Origin: Jaenimonas drosophilae
Lineage: Eukaryota; Euglenozoa; Kinetoplastea; Trypanosomatida; Trypanosomatidae
Length of the DNA stretch: 38,495 bases
NCBI GenBank assembly: GCA_030849065.1
Contig: JASAON010001485.1
Coordinates: 1 to 38,495 of the forward strand
Direction of reading: 5' to 3'
Positions 8,817-18,196 of this stretch are shown piece after piece. The position numbers and the translations under genes are program-made. The notes beneath the pieces were generated by a model. It was not told the DNA's origin, did no database searches, and was given only the letters and a program-made list of their open reading frames with translations. Position 1 is the stretch's first letter. Each line of letters opens with the position of its first letter.

Positions 8817-9368
8817 CTAATCGCTGTACTTGTGAATGATGGAGAAGACCATGACGAGAAGGATCAGCACAATCATCACCACGTCGAGGAGGATGTTGAA
8901 GTAGCTCTGCTTCTCAAAACGGCCAACCTCGCGCCAGAGATTGGTGGCATCCACGTAGAGGCTACCACTCTGTGCACGCACAACGAGGAAGGCGAGGCAC
9001 GCAATGTGCAGCAACGTGATGGAGATGCTGCCCAGCATGATGGCGTGGATGATTTGGAAGACGCGGAGTGCAAGATAGCAATCCACGACGGGGTTGGTGC
9101 TCCGCTCGCACTCCATCGCACTCGTTGTGCGCTCGCTGTAGTCGTTGAGATTGAAGGCGTAAATGATGGCGAAGAGCATCTGAATGACCTCCACCACAGC
9201 TGCCGCAATCCATCCACTCACGAAGTGCAGAAGATTGCCGCCAAGTGCAAGTGCGCTGATGCAGTAAATGAATAAGAACATGTACGCACGTTTGCGCTCT
9301 GTCGCAGAGTGCTTCCTAGGGTTGCGAAGGGTCTGGAAGACCTCCTTTTGGCACTCAACGAGCCGCAT
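8817..9368 (-). CDS. Four-helix membrane protein, paralogue B
   Basis: 183 residues from the ATG at 9368. The open frame runs further upstream, but a strong CT tract and AG at 9479-9480 fall between, and no other in-frame ATG lies after that AG. Hydrophobic segments lie at about 27-47, 51-72, 104-131 and 156-180. YVDATNLWREV precedes the last helix, matching LVDATTLWKCV in paralogue A; both also have a charged loop after helix 2 (NDYSERTTSAMECER here). The helices otherwise differ, so the duplication is old. Function unknown. Confidence 0.75.
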   Translation of the reverse strand: MRLVECQKEVFQTLRNPRKHSATERKRAYMFLFIYCISALALGGNLLHFVSGWIAAAVVEVIQMLFAIIYAFNLNDYSERTTSAMECERSTNPVVDCYLALRVFQIIHAIMLGSISITLLHIACLAFLVVRAQSGSLYVDATNLWREVGRFEKQSYFNILLDVVMIVLILLVMVFSIIHKYSD

Positions 9369-9772
9369 TTTGTTGTTGCCGTTGATGAGTGTTGTGGTGG
9401 GATCAACCAAAGAAAAAAAAAGGTGGAAGGGGATGCGTGCCACAACAACAACGTGTAAAACTGGTACAAATGAGGATGCTAATGAAGAAGACCAGAAGAA
9501 GAAGAAGATGATGATGATGATGCATACAGACACACACACACGCGCGCGCACATACTTCATAGATACAAACACACAACATTCATGCGCACGTTGGATCAAC
9601 CATGTAGTGGATGCACCAAATGATCATCCCTCTCATCTAAGTCAATGCCATGTGGGTCATCTCTTCACGCTCTCTTCGGATCTTCTGATGGTGGTTTGAC
9701 CCACACAAACACACACACACACACACAAACACACACCAGAGACACATCAACGTTGTGCGGCGAGAGATGTTC
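9369..9772. repeat. Spacer with CA/CG and CA microsatellites
   Basis: 404 bases. Alternating CA/CG lies at about 9531-9550 and a near-perfect CA run at about 9702-9736. The acceptor tract of paralogue B is inside. Nothing else was recognised. Confidence 0.6.
9479..9520 (-). promoter_or_regulatory. Candidate trans-splice acceptor for membrane paralogue B
   Basis: Minus-strand CATCATCTTCTTC-type tract ending CTTCTTCATTAG, with AG at 9479-9480. The leader to the ATG would be 110 bases. Confidence 0.6.
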
Positions 9773-10849
9773 TCACATGGCCCACCACGTTATGCTGCGA
9801 GCGGCCGTGGCCACGAGACGATATCGCGGATTCACTGCCAAGGCAACAGGCACATCACTATCCTTGGACTGCATCTCCAGCTTGAGCAGGCCAGGTTTTG
9901 GCAGCGCCAACGCATCTTCATGTGTTGTCGTTGCCGTTGATGTCTCACCTCCGTAGACGAGAAGGTGCCGGCCACCAACCATGGCACTCGTGGATTGCAC
10001 CACGTCCGAATCTGCCAATCCTGGCGCAACATACTTGGCTCCAATCGCATCTCCGCAACCAATGAAGTGGCGCTTCGCATCATCGTGGAAGTAGTTGATC
10101 TCCACCGCGTTGGTTTTGTAGTTGTACGCCAACACCTCTCCGAGCGATGACGTCAGGAGAAGACGGCTGCCATCCACGTTGGCATCGATGCCTTTACAAC
10201 GTGGCGCAGATCCATCGGATGAAAAGATGCGCGAACAATTTATGCGGCACACGGGCTCATCACACAATCGCCGGCGATCAAACAGCACCACCTTCGCATC
10301 ATCACCCACAACAAATGTGTTGCCATCTCGTCCAAACACAACCGTGGCCTTGCCATGGATGCTGCGCGGAGATGAGCACGCAATCGCGCCAGATACCATG
10401 GGATGGAAGAAGGCCAGCTGACGTCGCGAGCTCACAACGGCGGCCAACACATCCGTGGTGGGGCACTGTGAGAGAGATGTATAAACAGGCATGTTTTTGA
10501 TGGGCCGAATCTCACCCTCCACATCATTCAAGTAGGCCAGCGCACCAACAAGTTGTGCCGTCTCGAGATTCAGCAGGTGAAGATGGCCATCGAGTGGGAA
10601 ACGTGGAGCTACACAAACAAGCCCATCACCCTGTGTGAAGCACGCCTGATGTACGCCAAAGGTATCAAAGTGGTACGTTTCCACGTGATTGAGGGCGTTG
10701 ACGTCGGCCAATCGCACCGCATCATCTCCGTGTGATGATAAGAAGAGCTCCCCACTCTGAGAAAAATCAATGGAGGTTGGCTTTGGTTCGTTTAGGGCGG
10801 AATAAAGCTGCGCCGCGACCTCCACGGGTGCTGCCAACGCCTCCGCCAT
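9773..10849 (-). CDS. WD40 protein, WDR82/Swd2-like
   Basis: 358 residues from the ATG at 10849. An earlier in-frame codon is only GTG and lies before the likely acceptor. The first blade (PTSIDFSQSGELFLSSHGDD, about residues 23-42) matches the WDR82/Swd2 opening 'FDFSP.GE..ISSSDDD', and is followed by HFDTFGVHQACFTQGDG like 'KYGVDLIRYTH'. HGKATVVFGRDGNTFVVGDD with KVVLFDRR matches the 'GKPVCSFDPEG..FA..VKLYDLR' blade, and NPRYRLVATAARSITWW closes the propeller like 'NPKFMTFASACSNMAFW'. WDR82 is a subunit of Set1 methyltransferase and PP1-PNUTS complexes; in Leishmania a WDR82-containing PP1 complex affects RNA polymerase II termination. The sequence is divergent, so orthology is moderate. 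Confidence 0.65.
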   Translation of the reverse strand: MAEALAAPVEVAAQLYSALNEPKPTSIDFSQSGELFLSSHGDDAVRLADVNALNHVETYHFDTFGVHQACFTQGDGLVCVAPRFPLDGHLHLLNLETAQLVGALAYLNDVEGEIRPIKNMPVYTSLSQCPTTDVLAAVVSSRRQLAFFHPMVSGAIACSSPRSIHGKATVVFGRDGNTFVVGDDAKVVLFDRRRLCDEPVCRINCSRIFSSDGSAPRCKGIDANVDGSRLLLTSSLGEVLAYNYKTNAVEINYFHDDAKRHFIGCGDAIGAKYVAPGLADSDVVQSTSAMVGGRHLLVYGGETSTATTTHEDALALPKPGLLKLEMQSKDSDVPVALAVNPRYRLVATAARSITWWAM

Positions 10850-11159
10850 GTGCTGGTGCGCGCGTGGAAGATGAATGTGAAGATGTGGCGGTATCACTCA
10901 GCCCAGACCACAAGCTACTGCCACAACAAACAATGAACGTACACGAAAATAATAATAATAATAAATAGAGCAAACGAAAGAAAGAGTAATCGGCATCATG
11001 ATGTGTGTAGCACACCGAAACACCACCAAATGGTGATTGGCCTGTGGCAAATGAAGATGTTCTTAATCGCATGTTATGATTATGCATTCACAACACCAAC
11101 AAAACACATGTAAATGTTGGCATCATGATGGCGATGATGATGTTGTTGTTGTTGTTGGG
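10850..11159. other. Intergenic spacer, no gene seen
   Basis: 310 bases with AT-rich ATA/AAT runs near 10945-10965 and a GTT run near 11140-11157. An AG lies three bases before the WDR82-like start. Confidence 0.5.
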
Positions 11160-12878
11160 TTAGTCCTCCTCCAGCGGTAGCCCCAGTGTGAGGAGGGTGA
11201 TGGGATGAAGTGTACGTCGTGTTGGCAACACAAAGAGTGCCGATGTTGTGTTGCTGGGTGGCATCTCCTCCACCTCCTCCGTACTCCGCGTGGCGTGTGC
11301 GTGAATCTCAAGTGCCATGCGCTGCAAACGTGCATCGGCGTTTGGCGCACTCACCCAGTACGCAATCAGCGGATCCAAGAAGATGGTGGAGAGGATGTGT
11401 TTGTGTTCTGAGTGAGAGAGAATAGAACGAACGCGCATCAACGCCCGGAGAACGTAGACCTTGCCGAGCAGCATCCGCGTACCTGCCACCGCCAACACAC
11501 GTCGCGCCACATCCAAGTGCGGTGTGAGCGGGTAAATCAATATTCTTCGTGTGAAGAACACGCACGCATCGTAGAGGTTGTCGGCGGGATCGAGATAGCT
11601 CAACGCGGGGCTCAACGTGCATAGGTTCCATACAGACTCACTACATCCGCTCTCACCCGTGAAGAGTGCGTCGTAGGCTTCAGCAAAGAGAAGATCAGCG
11701 GTGAGAGCGGCAACAGACGTGGTAGATGGAGGAAAGAGGAGTGCCGGCAGCTTCACACGTCCAAGGACGTCGAGCTCATCCTTTGTGAAGATGAGGTTGG
11801 GCTTCTGTTTGGGTACAGCAAGCTGACGGCCTGTAAGGGGTGCTACACGTCCGTGTGTTGTGTGGATGTTGCTGGATGAGATGGATATGGTGGCTGCTTC
11901 ATCGGGGTGTGCGGGCGATGATGTCTCGGCTGGCGCGGAGGTGCACGGCTCAATCTCCTCCACCATCACTCGTGAAGATGAAAACTCCGCCACGTTGCCG
12001 GTCCAAACCGGCACAGGAGCTCCATCACCCGGAAGCAGAGTTACGTCTTCACTCTCTTCCTCCATCCTCATCCCCGCACATGTTGTTGTTGTTGTCGGTG
12101 CATGAGCAGAAGCTGATGGCAGCTGAGCAAACACCACAGAGTCGCTCTTGAGGGCCTGTGCGAAGTCTCGAAGATGTGTTGGTACATAGCGCAGCACCTC
12201 CGCCACCTCTCCTTCAGCATCTTCAAATGCCAACAACAACACTTCTTCGCTAAAGTCTGCGTTTTCCTTCCGAATGCGCAGCTCACGACGCTCCTGTGCC
12301 GTTGTGAGCTCAGGAGTGGTGAGCTCCATCATGTCAGAAACAATATCTGGATCCACTCGCGCAAACAAACCACTGAAGGCGTTGCCAAAACCGTAGCGCA
12401 CCTCCTCCGTCGAGGTCTGCGCACCGCTCTCCCCACCAACATGGCGAAGCGTTTGCACATACTCCGTTTCATCCTCCTCTGCGGCTCGATCATCATCCTC
12501 GCCATCATCACCTGCATCTTGGGCATGTTCTTCGTTGTTGTTGGCACCACCCACTACCTCTTCAATCAACTTGCGCTGTTTGTTGGTGGCAATGAGGTAG
12601 GCCGGATTATCCAAGCTTGTGAAGTGCTCACCAACAACAGCCTTGGGAAGACGTACGCTCAGAAGATTCTGTTCCAGGTTGTACGTGGCACCTTCACCAC
12701 GCCCCTCGCAGAGTTGCTGATCGAAGCGCAAGCGAAGGTAGTAGGGTGAGCAATAAAACGTGAATTGTGTCTCGACGATATCAAACACGGCAGACATCAC
12801 CTTACACATGATGGAGAGGTATATATCCACGACGACGAATTCATCATTTTGTGTGCAACCAAATGTTGGAGTTATCAT
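11160..12878 (-). CDS. SHQ1: SHQ1, H/ACA RNP assembly chaperone
   Basis: 572 residues from the ATG at 12878. The frame runs 41 codons further, but the family N terminus 'MLTPAF...D..F' aligns exactly with MITPTFGCTQNDEF here, fixing the start. Residues 1-95 are the CS domain (FTFYCSPYYLRLRFD; LLSVRLPKAVVGEHF). The SHQ1-specific helical domain begins at RYGFGNAFSGLFARV (161-175), with ERRELRIRKENADF, and resumes after an acidic, Ser/Thr-rich insert (about 270-390) with SVWNLCTLSPALSYLD, FFTRRILIYPL and LGKVYVLRALM, all close to the human protein. SHQ1 holds dyskerin/Cbf5 before it joins H/ACA RNAs, in nucleus and cytoplasm. Unusual points are the long acidic linker (about 113-140) and the insert. 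Confidence 0.92.
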   Translation of the reverse strand: MITPTFGCTQNDEFVVVDIYLSIMCKVMSAVFDIVETQFTFYCSPYYLRLRFDQQLCEGRGEGATYNLEQNLLSVRLPKAVVGEHFTSLDNPAYLIATNKQRKLIEEVVGGANNNEEHAQDAGDDGEDDDRAAEEDETEYVQTLRHVGGESGAQTSTEEVRYGFGNAFSGLFARVDPDIVSDMMELTTPELTTAQERRELRIRKENADFSEEVLLLAFEDAEGEVAEVLRYVPTHLRDFAQALKSDSVVFAQLPSASAHAPTTTTTCAGMRMEEESEDVTLLPGDGAPVPVWTGNVAEFSSSRVMVEEIEPCTSAPAETSSPAHPDEAATISISSSNIHTTHGRVAPLTGRQLAVPKQKPNLIFTKDELDVLGRVKLPALLFPPSTTSVAALTADLLFAEAYDALFTGESGCSESVWNLCTLSPALSYLDPADNLYDACVFFTRRILIYPLTPHLDVARRVLAVAGTRMLLGKVYVLRALMRVRSILSHSEHKHILSTIFLDPLIAYWVSAPNADARLQRMALEIHAHATRSTEEVEEMPPSNTTSALFVLPTRRTLHPITLLTLGLPLEED

Positions 12879-13406
12879 CGTTGCAATCCAATGAAAGTAC
12901 GTGTGTATGTGCTGCAACACAACAAGTACAACTACACAGTCTTCAACCACTGGATGAAGATGGTGAAAACAGAGAGATGGAGAAGAACGGAGAGGAAGCA
13001 CTTGATACAGAAGTTGGATGCATAGCTACCACACACACACACACACGTCATCATCATCACAACACACGTATGCGTGTGCCAGCCTTTATAACTCCACTTG
13101 CATCAATACACACACAAGACACAACCACAACCACAAACACATATATATAGTGTGTATGTGTGTTTGTGTGTGTCGTTGATGCTGAGAGGTGTACCAAGAT
13201 GAAAGTGAAGGAGGAGAGAGATTACCAAAGCTGTCTTCGTCTAATGAAAGCATCAAAATCTACGATCCCCACGCGCACAAACACACATCAACACACTGAA
13301 CCAGATTGAGGTACCTCACTCATCCAAACATTCATTTCATTGAGAAACAAAAAGATGCTGTGCAGACGTTGATGATGGAAAAATTTGTTGTGTTGTGTTT
13401 CCTGGA
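12879..13406. repeat. Spacer with CA, TATA and GT repeats
   Basis: 528 bases. CA tracts lie near 13030-13046 and 13110-13140, then TATATATA near 13141-13149 and a TG-rich run to 13172, so the two strands could pair locally. No gene recognised. Confidence 0.6.
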
Positions 13407-13766
13407 TCAAACCATAGCAACCGCGGCGTTTGCCGGTGGCAGCGGGTCTGCCGGTGGCGCGTCGGCAGACTTTGGCCTCATAAACAACAAAATGTGTGGC
13501 TCTGGACGATGAATCATGTAGTGCTTCCACCCCGCTGACTGCTGCACACCGAGCTGCCTCCACTCCATCTCACTCATCAGCCGATGGCGTGGAGCTAGCT
13601 TGGCGATATCTTTTGGCAGAATCACGTGGCGGTACTCGTAGGTATCATCGTAGTACTTATCACTATACAAAATCTTGCTCTGGAGCTTCTTGATGATGAA
13701 GGAGGCATCGGCATAGCTCTGACTTTTTGGGTCCATGGTGAAGTAGTCAATATCGTTGGCCCCCAT
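13407..13766 (-). CDS. CKS1: CKS1, cyclin-dependent kinase regulatory subunit
   Basis: 119 residues. The whole CKS fold is recognisable: [54 protein letters not shown] and [12 protein letters not shown]. The HxPEPH hinge that controls strand exchange and the residues that bind phosphate and the kinase are present. About 30 residues precede the domain and an Ala/Pro tail follows. CKS1 binds mitotic CDKs (CRKs in kinetoplastids) and helps phosphosubstrate docking. The ATG lies six bases after an AG that ends a pyrimidine-rich stretch. Confidence 0.95.
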   Translation of the reverse strand: MGANDIDYFTMDPKSQSYADASFIIKKLQSKILYSDKYYDDTYEYRHVILPKDIAKLAPRHRLMSEMEWRQLGVQQSAGWKHYMIHRPEPHILLFMRPKSADAPPADPLPPANAAVAMV

Positions 13767-14348
13767 TGTGTTCTACGGTTGTGAGGGTGTGTGTGTGTGT
13801 GTGTGTTGTTCTGATAATGATGATGTTGTTGTTGTTGTTGTGGCTCTGCTTCGTGTTGTTGTGTTTGTGTGGTGAAGTGGATCAGTGGCAGGAGAGCTCT
13901 GGTGATGTTGTGCCTGAATCACCTTCACGCACAAAGAAATGAGGAGGAGGAGTGCGCAGAAACTAACAACAACACAAAAAGAGAGTGAAAAAGATAGAAT
14001 GAATAGCTCATGAAGTCATGGAGATGCAACAACACCTTCGCGACGTGTGATGGGCAACAACAACATGCACGTTCATTTTGGTGTAATTGTGTGTTTGGAA
14101 GCGCGAAGCTCAACCAGCGATACCACAACCACAAATTGAAACAAAAAGGCCAAAAAACAACAGTCTTTCTATGTGTAAATGGTGGTGGCGTGCCACCACA
14201 TGCCGCCACACTCCTCAGCAGCCTCGCTTACCGCGCCACTGAGTTGTGTGTGTGTAGGGAATAGATGAATGGATGCATGAGCACCAGTACATCGTGTGCA
14301 ACCTACTTGAGCATCAACACACCGTGTGTGTGTGTGTGTGTGTGAGCT
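13767..14348. other. Intergenic spacer, GT repeats
   Basis: 582 bases with GT runs at 13787-13806 and 14324-14344 and a GTT run near 13825-13840. A 94-codon minus-strand frame at 13925-14209 is Cys/Ser/Leu-rich and unlike any protein I know. No RNA gene seen. Confidence 0.5.
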
Positions 14349-14777
14349 CTACTTGCGGCGTGCAGCAGCCTTGGACTTCACCAGTGACTTGGCAGACGCA
14401 ATGCGGCGAGGCTTCGCGGCCATCTTCTTCTTCTTGAGCGCGGCACTCTTCTTGTTGGTCTTCTTCTTCTTCGCCAGTGCGAGGTTCTGCTTGCGCTTGG
14501 CCCACAACTTACCCACCTCACGCTGACGTTGAGCTCCGGAGAGGTTCGGGTGGCGCTGACGAATGAGCTTCTGCAGCTTGTTGAAGGCCACCAACTGTGG
14601 GGCAGAGATCTTGGATGCACGTTGGCGAAGTGAGGCCAACTGCTTCGCGTTGAGCTTCTTGTAGAGTGGAGCAGCCTTCTTAAACATGTTCGGATGGCTA
14701 ATCTTCTTTGCCTTTGAGAGGTCGCTGACGAAGACGGCGAAGGGGCTGATGCGGCGGATGCAGGTGAAGCGGAGCAT
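14349..14777 (-). CDS. Kinetoplast-associated (histone H1-like) protein
   Basis: 142 residues from the ATG at 14777; the frame extends 33 codons upstream into leader. The N terminus MLRFTCIRRISPFAVFVSD is a short basic/hydrophobic presequence of the kind that sends KAP proteins to the mitochondrion, and the 'PFAVF' core is shared with that family as I know it. A helical HMG-like segment follows (about 34-100: KKAAPLYKKLNAKQLASLRQ, HPNLSGAQRQREVGKLWAKR), then a Lys/Ala/Arg tail. KAP proteins coat and condense kinetoplast DNA in the mitochondrial matrix. The alternative is another basic mitochondrial DNA-binding or ribosomal protein. Its presence is the best single pointer to a kinetoplastid host. 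Confidence 0.65.
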   Translation of the reverse strand: MLRFTCIRRISPFAVFVSDLSKAKKISHPNMFKKAAPLYKKLNAKQLASLRQRASKISAPQLVAFNKLQKLIRQRHPNLSGAQRQREVGKLWAKRKQNLALAKKKKTNKKSAALKKKKMAAKPRRIASAKSLVKSKAAARRK

Positions 14778-15117
14778 GATGTTGTGTTGTGTTGTGAGTG
14801 TTGTGCGGTAAAGGGGGGGCGCTACGAGTGAAGCTGGATGGGATCTAGTGCGTGAGTGCGTCGGGGGAAAAAACATATGATGGTAAGAATGAAGAGATGG
14901 AGTACATGTATGTGTGAGGTAGGATCTCGCTCAGCATGATGATGCTCAGCCTTCTTCTTCATTGTGTCATGGCACACACAACTTCATCTAGGACCACGCA
15001 ATCACAGGAAAGAGAAATCTTGCCGTGCAATGCGCGCATCGGTACATCGAAACAGAAACAAAATGAGGCCACCAACATGTGTGTGTGTGTGTGTGTTGTT
15101 GTTGTTGGCAGCCTCAA
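14778..15117. other. Intergenic spacer, no gene seen
   Basis: 340 bases, with a GT run near 15077-15096 and a GTT run next to it just before the stop of the enolase-like gene. Otherwise nothing recognised. Confidence 0.5.
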
Positions 15118-16998
15118 TCACTTGCCCTTCTTCTTCTTCTTATCGCCCTTGCGTTTGATCTCAGGAATAATGATCTCCGCAAGTGGCGGGAGATCTGAAA
15201 TGGCGAAGCAGCTCTCTGCTGGCTGATCAGCCACCAAACGGGAGAAGACGAGGCGATCTTGGATCGTCATGAGCCGCGACAAGGCCGCACACGCCGCGCT
15301 AGACTTCAGCCCACCCACGTTGAGATAGCGCGCGCCAACGCCAACCGCAAGATCAACCGTTTCCACCGCATTGCGTTCCGTGCCACTCAGCACCAAGCTA
15401 ATGCTGCGATGATCATAGGCCAGCTGCTTGCTCAGGGCCACGAAGTTGTGAATGGTGCCAACACGCCCCGGATTGATGGAGATGTTGCTGGACCAACTCT
15501 GCTTCACCCCTAATTCAATGCGCTCTGCGTAGTCAGCCTCATCGTAGAGACGTCTGCCCGACGTGGCAGCCCACTCACCAATGTAGTGTTGCATGCGATG
15601 TAATCCAACAACATCTTGCGCATCGTGGCTATCCTCCACGAAGCTGATGAGCCCATTCGCAGCCTCCACCTGCTGCTTAATATACTCGGCCAGTTGAGCT
15701 CCCGTAACATCGGCATCTCCAGAAAAGAAGGCGTACATAACCTCCTCGGGCTTCACTTGTGTGGCGGCGGCCTTCTTCGTCTTTGCGCCAGCGCTGCTGC
15801 TCGGTGCGCCGCTCGCATCAATGTTGTGGCGCACAAAGGGGCTCGCGATACGCACACCAAACGAAACATCTCTGCCAATCACGAGGCCCGCCGCCTCCAC
15901 CGCCTCCTTGGCGAAGTTTATGGCATCCAAAATGTCTGTGGCGGCATCGTACTGGAATGATCCGTCGCTGCGAAGGAGTGGGTTGTTGTGGCGCTCGCCA
16001 AAGATGCGTGCGGCCTCGAGCAGGCGCTCAATCATAGTAACCGCTAGCAAACCTTTGGGATTGATGGGCTCCGGGGGCAGTGATGGTGTGCTCCCGTGTG
16101 AACCGCCATCCTCCACCGATGGCGAGCTCATCGGAGCGGCTTCATCAACGTGAATGGGATGTGCGGCGAGACTTGGGATGAGGTAAATGGTATGCACGCA
16201 CACCATGCCAGGTGGGCTGACGTTGGTGTTGAGATTACGTCCAAAGAAGGGAATCAGCACGCGCGGCATTACAAAGTGCTCACCAGGGAGGTGCATCGGA
16301 TGTATCACGGCACCACCCAGTGGAGGTTGTGGTGCAGGAATGGCGAGGAAGTGCGAGCGAATGTGGCGATAGAGCGGCACCGAAGCGCTCTTGGCCGCGG
16401 CCGATGCCGCACATAAGCTCAACGCCCACTGAAACGTGGTTGGAAGACGTTGGCAGAGCAGCGAAGCATCCTCGGCATCACTCTCTGGAGTATCTACGTG
16501 GAAGGATTCAACGGTGCGATCCCACTGTGCCTGTGAGAAGACGCCAATATTGTAGAGCTCCGGCAGCAAGCGCGCCTCCACCTGCTTCAGCAGCACATGC
16601 GCCAAGCGATGGCGAAAAGCGGGTTGTGTGGCGGCGAGGGCGGCCTCATCAGCGGGCGAAGGCCGCGGTGTGGTGCTGCCGCCTGTTGCTGATGCTGATG
16701 TTGGCGCAGGTTTCGTGAGATCGCTCATGAAGAGCAGCGGGAGAGCATAGCTTGTACTCTCTGCGTGAGTGAAGAGGCGCAGACGTACCACAATTCCCAC
16801 CAATCCATCGGGTGCGTGAAGCACCTCGCACTCCATCTCCTCCACGGAATCACCCTTCGTTACTTGCGCAAAGTACGTTGCCAAGAATTCACTCGGACGT
16901 TGTGCCTTGGACTCCACACACGCACGTGCAGCCTCCGTGAAGATGGCTGATAAGTGGTGCTCATTGTCGTAGCGCTTCCACGAGACGGATTCCGTCAT
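15118..16998 (-). CDS. Enolase-like protein, ENO4 type, probably non-catalytic
   Basis: 626 residues, the size of animal ENO4 (about 628) and far longer than glycolytic enolase (about 430). The C-terminal barrel is clear: GLISFVEDSHDAQD (449-462), VETVDLAVGVGARYLNVGG (545-563) and LSRLMTIQDRLV (573-584). Aligned by eye to yeast enolase, the metal ligands Glu295 and Asp320 have counterparts (Glu455, Asp486), but Asp246 becomes Arg383, Glu211 becomes Asp345, catalytic Lys345 becomes Asn509, His373 becomes Gly539 and Lys396 becomes Asn560. The reaction 2-phosphoglycerate to PEP is therefore unlikely. The N-terminal 220 residues resemble no glycolytic enolase, and the tail is Lys-rich. Mammalian ENO4 is a sperm-flagellum protein, so a flagellar scaffold role is a fair guess only. 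Confidence 0.75.
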   Translation of the reverse strand: MTESVSWKRYDNEHHLSAIFTEAARACVESKAQRPSEFLATYFAQVTKGDSVEEMECEVLHAPDGLVGIVVRLRLFTHAESTSYALPLLFMSDLTKPAPTSASATGGSTTPRPSPADEAALAATQPAFRHRLAHVLLKQVEARLLPELYNIGVFSQAQWDRTVESFHVDTPESDAEDASLLCQRLPTTFQWALSLCAASAAAKSASVPLYRHIRSHFLAIPAPQPPLGGAVIHPMHLPGEHFVMPRVLIPFFGRNLNTNVSPPGMVCVHTIYLIPSLAAHPIHVDEAAPMSSPSVEDGGSHGSTPSLPPEPINPKGLLAVTMIERLLEAARIFGERHNNPLLRSDGSFQYDAATDILDAINFAKEAVEAAGLVIGRDVSFGVRIASPFVRHNIDASGAPSSSAGAKTKKAAATQVKPEEVMYAFFSGDADVTGAQLAEYIKQQVEAANGLISFVEDSHDAQDVVGLHRMQHYIGEWAATSGRRLYDEADYAERIELGVKQSWSSNISINPGRVGTIHNFVALSKQLAYDHRSISLVLSGTERNAVETVDLAVGVGARYLNVGGLKSSAACAALSRLMTIQDRLVFSRLVADQPAESCFAISDLPPLAEIIIPEIKRKGDKKKKKGK

Positions 16999-17147
16999 GG
17001 CGCTAAAAAAAAACTGAACCTCTATGATCTAACAACAAGCACAAAGACAAAACAGAAAATAGAAGATGTACGTACGTGTCTCAGAGCTCACACATGAATA
17101 GTAGTAGTAGTTGGTGTATGTGGGGGGGAGTGGCAGCTGATACTCAT

Positions 17148-18020
17148 TTAGGATGATGATGATGATGTGGATGAAGATCCATGTGATGATAGAATTGGTG
17201 CGTGGAGTGGCTGACGTGTTGCGCGTCGATCCATCTCCTCACGAAATCGGTGCATGCGCTTTTCATTCTCATCAAAGAGCACGTTGGCCTGGCGAGTGAG
17301 CGCCAACAACATTTGTTTCCATGCCGAACAAGAAAAGGGTTGCTCAGGTACTACGGGGCAGATCCACTCTCCACGAGACAAGAGTGGCACATCAAATGAG
17401 AGAGGAGAGGTGATGCAACACACAATTTTTGGATGATCGCGTACGCCTCGTGAGCAACTAATGATGCCGCTATTCATTTGGCCGCTCTCTGACGCAGCCT
17501 GCAGCAACACAGACGCATCCTCAATGCCTTGGCACAATATGTGAAGAATCATGGGCTCAAACTTCATGTGGAGCACCTCCTGGGCAAGTACCTCGCCACG
17601 TGCCATCACGGATGTACGCCACTCCATCAACTCCATCAACGCCGGCTGAATCTGGGTGGCCACGGCCTCACCCACATTTGGAAGAGGATCGTGAGACTGA
17701 ATCAGTGTGCCACGACCCAATGCCCCACGTTTTCGTGCAGCAACGTCTGCCGTCGCTGGAGATGTTGCATCTTCACGCTGAGTAGATGGCGGCGATGATG
17801 TTGGTGATGATGTTGTTGTTGTTGGTGATGGTAGAGCCTTTGCCTTGTGAAAGAGCGATATACGTCCAGAGCATGAGCTGCTCGTGACGTACTGCTGAAA
17901 GTTGGCGTTGATGTGCTCAACGAGGGGCGCAATGAGAGGATCTACACGTCCAGCAAGACTCTTATCATTTTGGTTGTTGGATANGCCATGTGTTGGAGAG
18001 TTGGGGCGTCGCTGCTTCAT
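17148..18020 (-). CDS. Hypothetical protein with Ser-rich C terminus
   Basis: 290 residues from the ATG at 18020; the frame extends upstream through a CT-rich leader. No family recognised. Features are a Pro/Ser/Thr-rich stretch (about 64-90), a more ordered middle with ALMELMEWRTSVMARGEVLAQ, HILCQGIEDASVLL and KIVCCITSPLSFDVPLLS, and a helix LTRQANVLFDENEKRMHRFRE before a poly-Ser end encoded by a TCA repeat. One unresolved base at 17984 makes codon 13 NTA (Leu, Ile or Val), without affecting the frame. Oddity: the first AG after the pyrimidine tract lies inside codons 1-3 (ATGAAGCAG). Either an AG upstream of the tract is used or the real start differs; the next in-frame ATG is only at codon 129. 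Confidence 0.65.
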   Translation of the reverse strand: MKQRRPNSPTHGXSNNQNDKSLAGRVDPLIAPLVEHINANFQQYVTSSSCSGRISLFHKAKALPSPTTTTSSPTSSPPSTQREDATSPATADVAARKRGALGRGTLIQSHDPLPNVGEAVATQIQPALMELMEWRTSVMARGEVLAQEVLHMKFEPMILHILCQGIEDASVLLQAASESGQMNSGIISCSRGVRDHPKIVCCITSPLSFDVPLLSRGEWICPVVPEQPFSCSAWKQMLLALTRQANVLFDENEKRMHRFREEMDRRATRQPLHAPILSSHGSSSTSSSSS

Positions 18021-18196
18021 TAAGAAAGAATATAAAGTGAAGATGATGATGATGATGATGTGTTGCAAAGCATAACTATCACGGAGCAGATTCGTCTCAA
18101 TAAATATCAGTGAATGTGTGTTGAGCGTTCTGTGGAGTGGTGCGTGTGTTGCACCAAGAAGAGTAGAGGAAGTCGTACACCCATCCTGCATCATCA

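Noticed and set aside
13925..14209. 94-codon minus-strand frame in the CKS1 spacer
   Set aside because: Composition is that of random spacer translation with Ser/Leu/Phe runs; no family resemblance.
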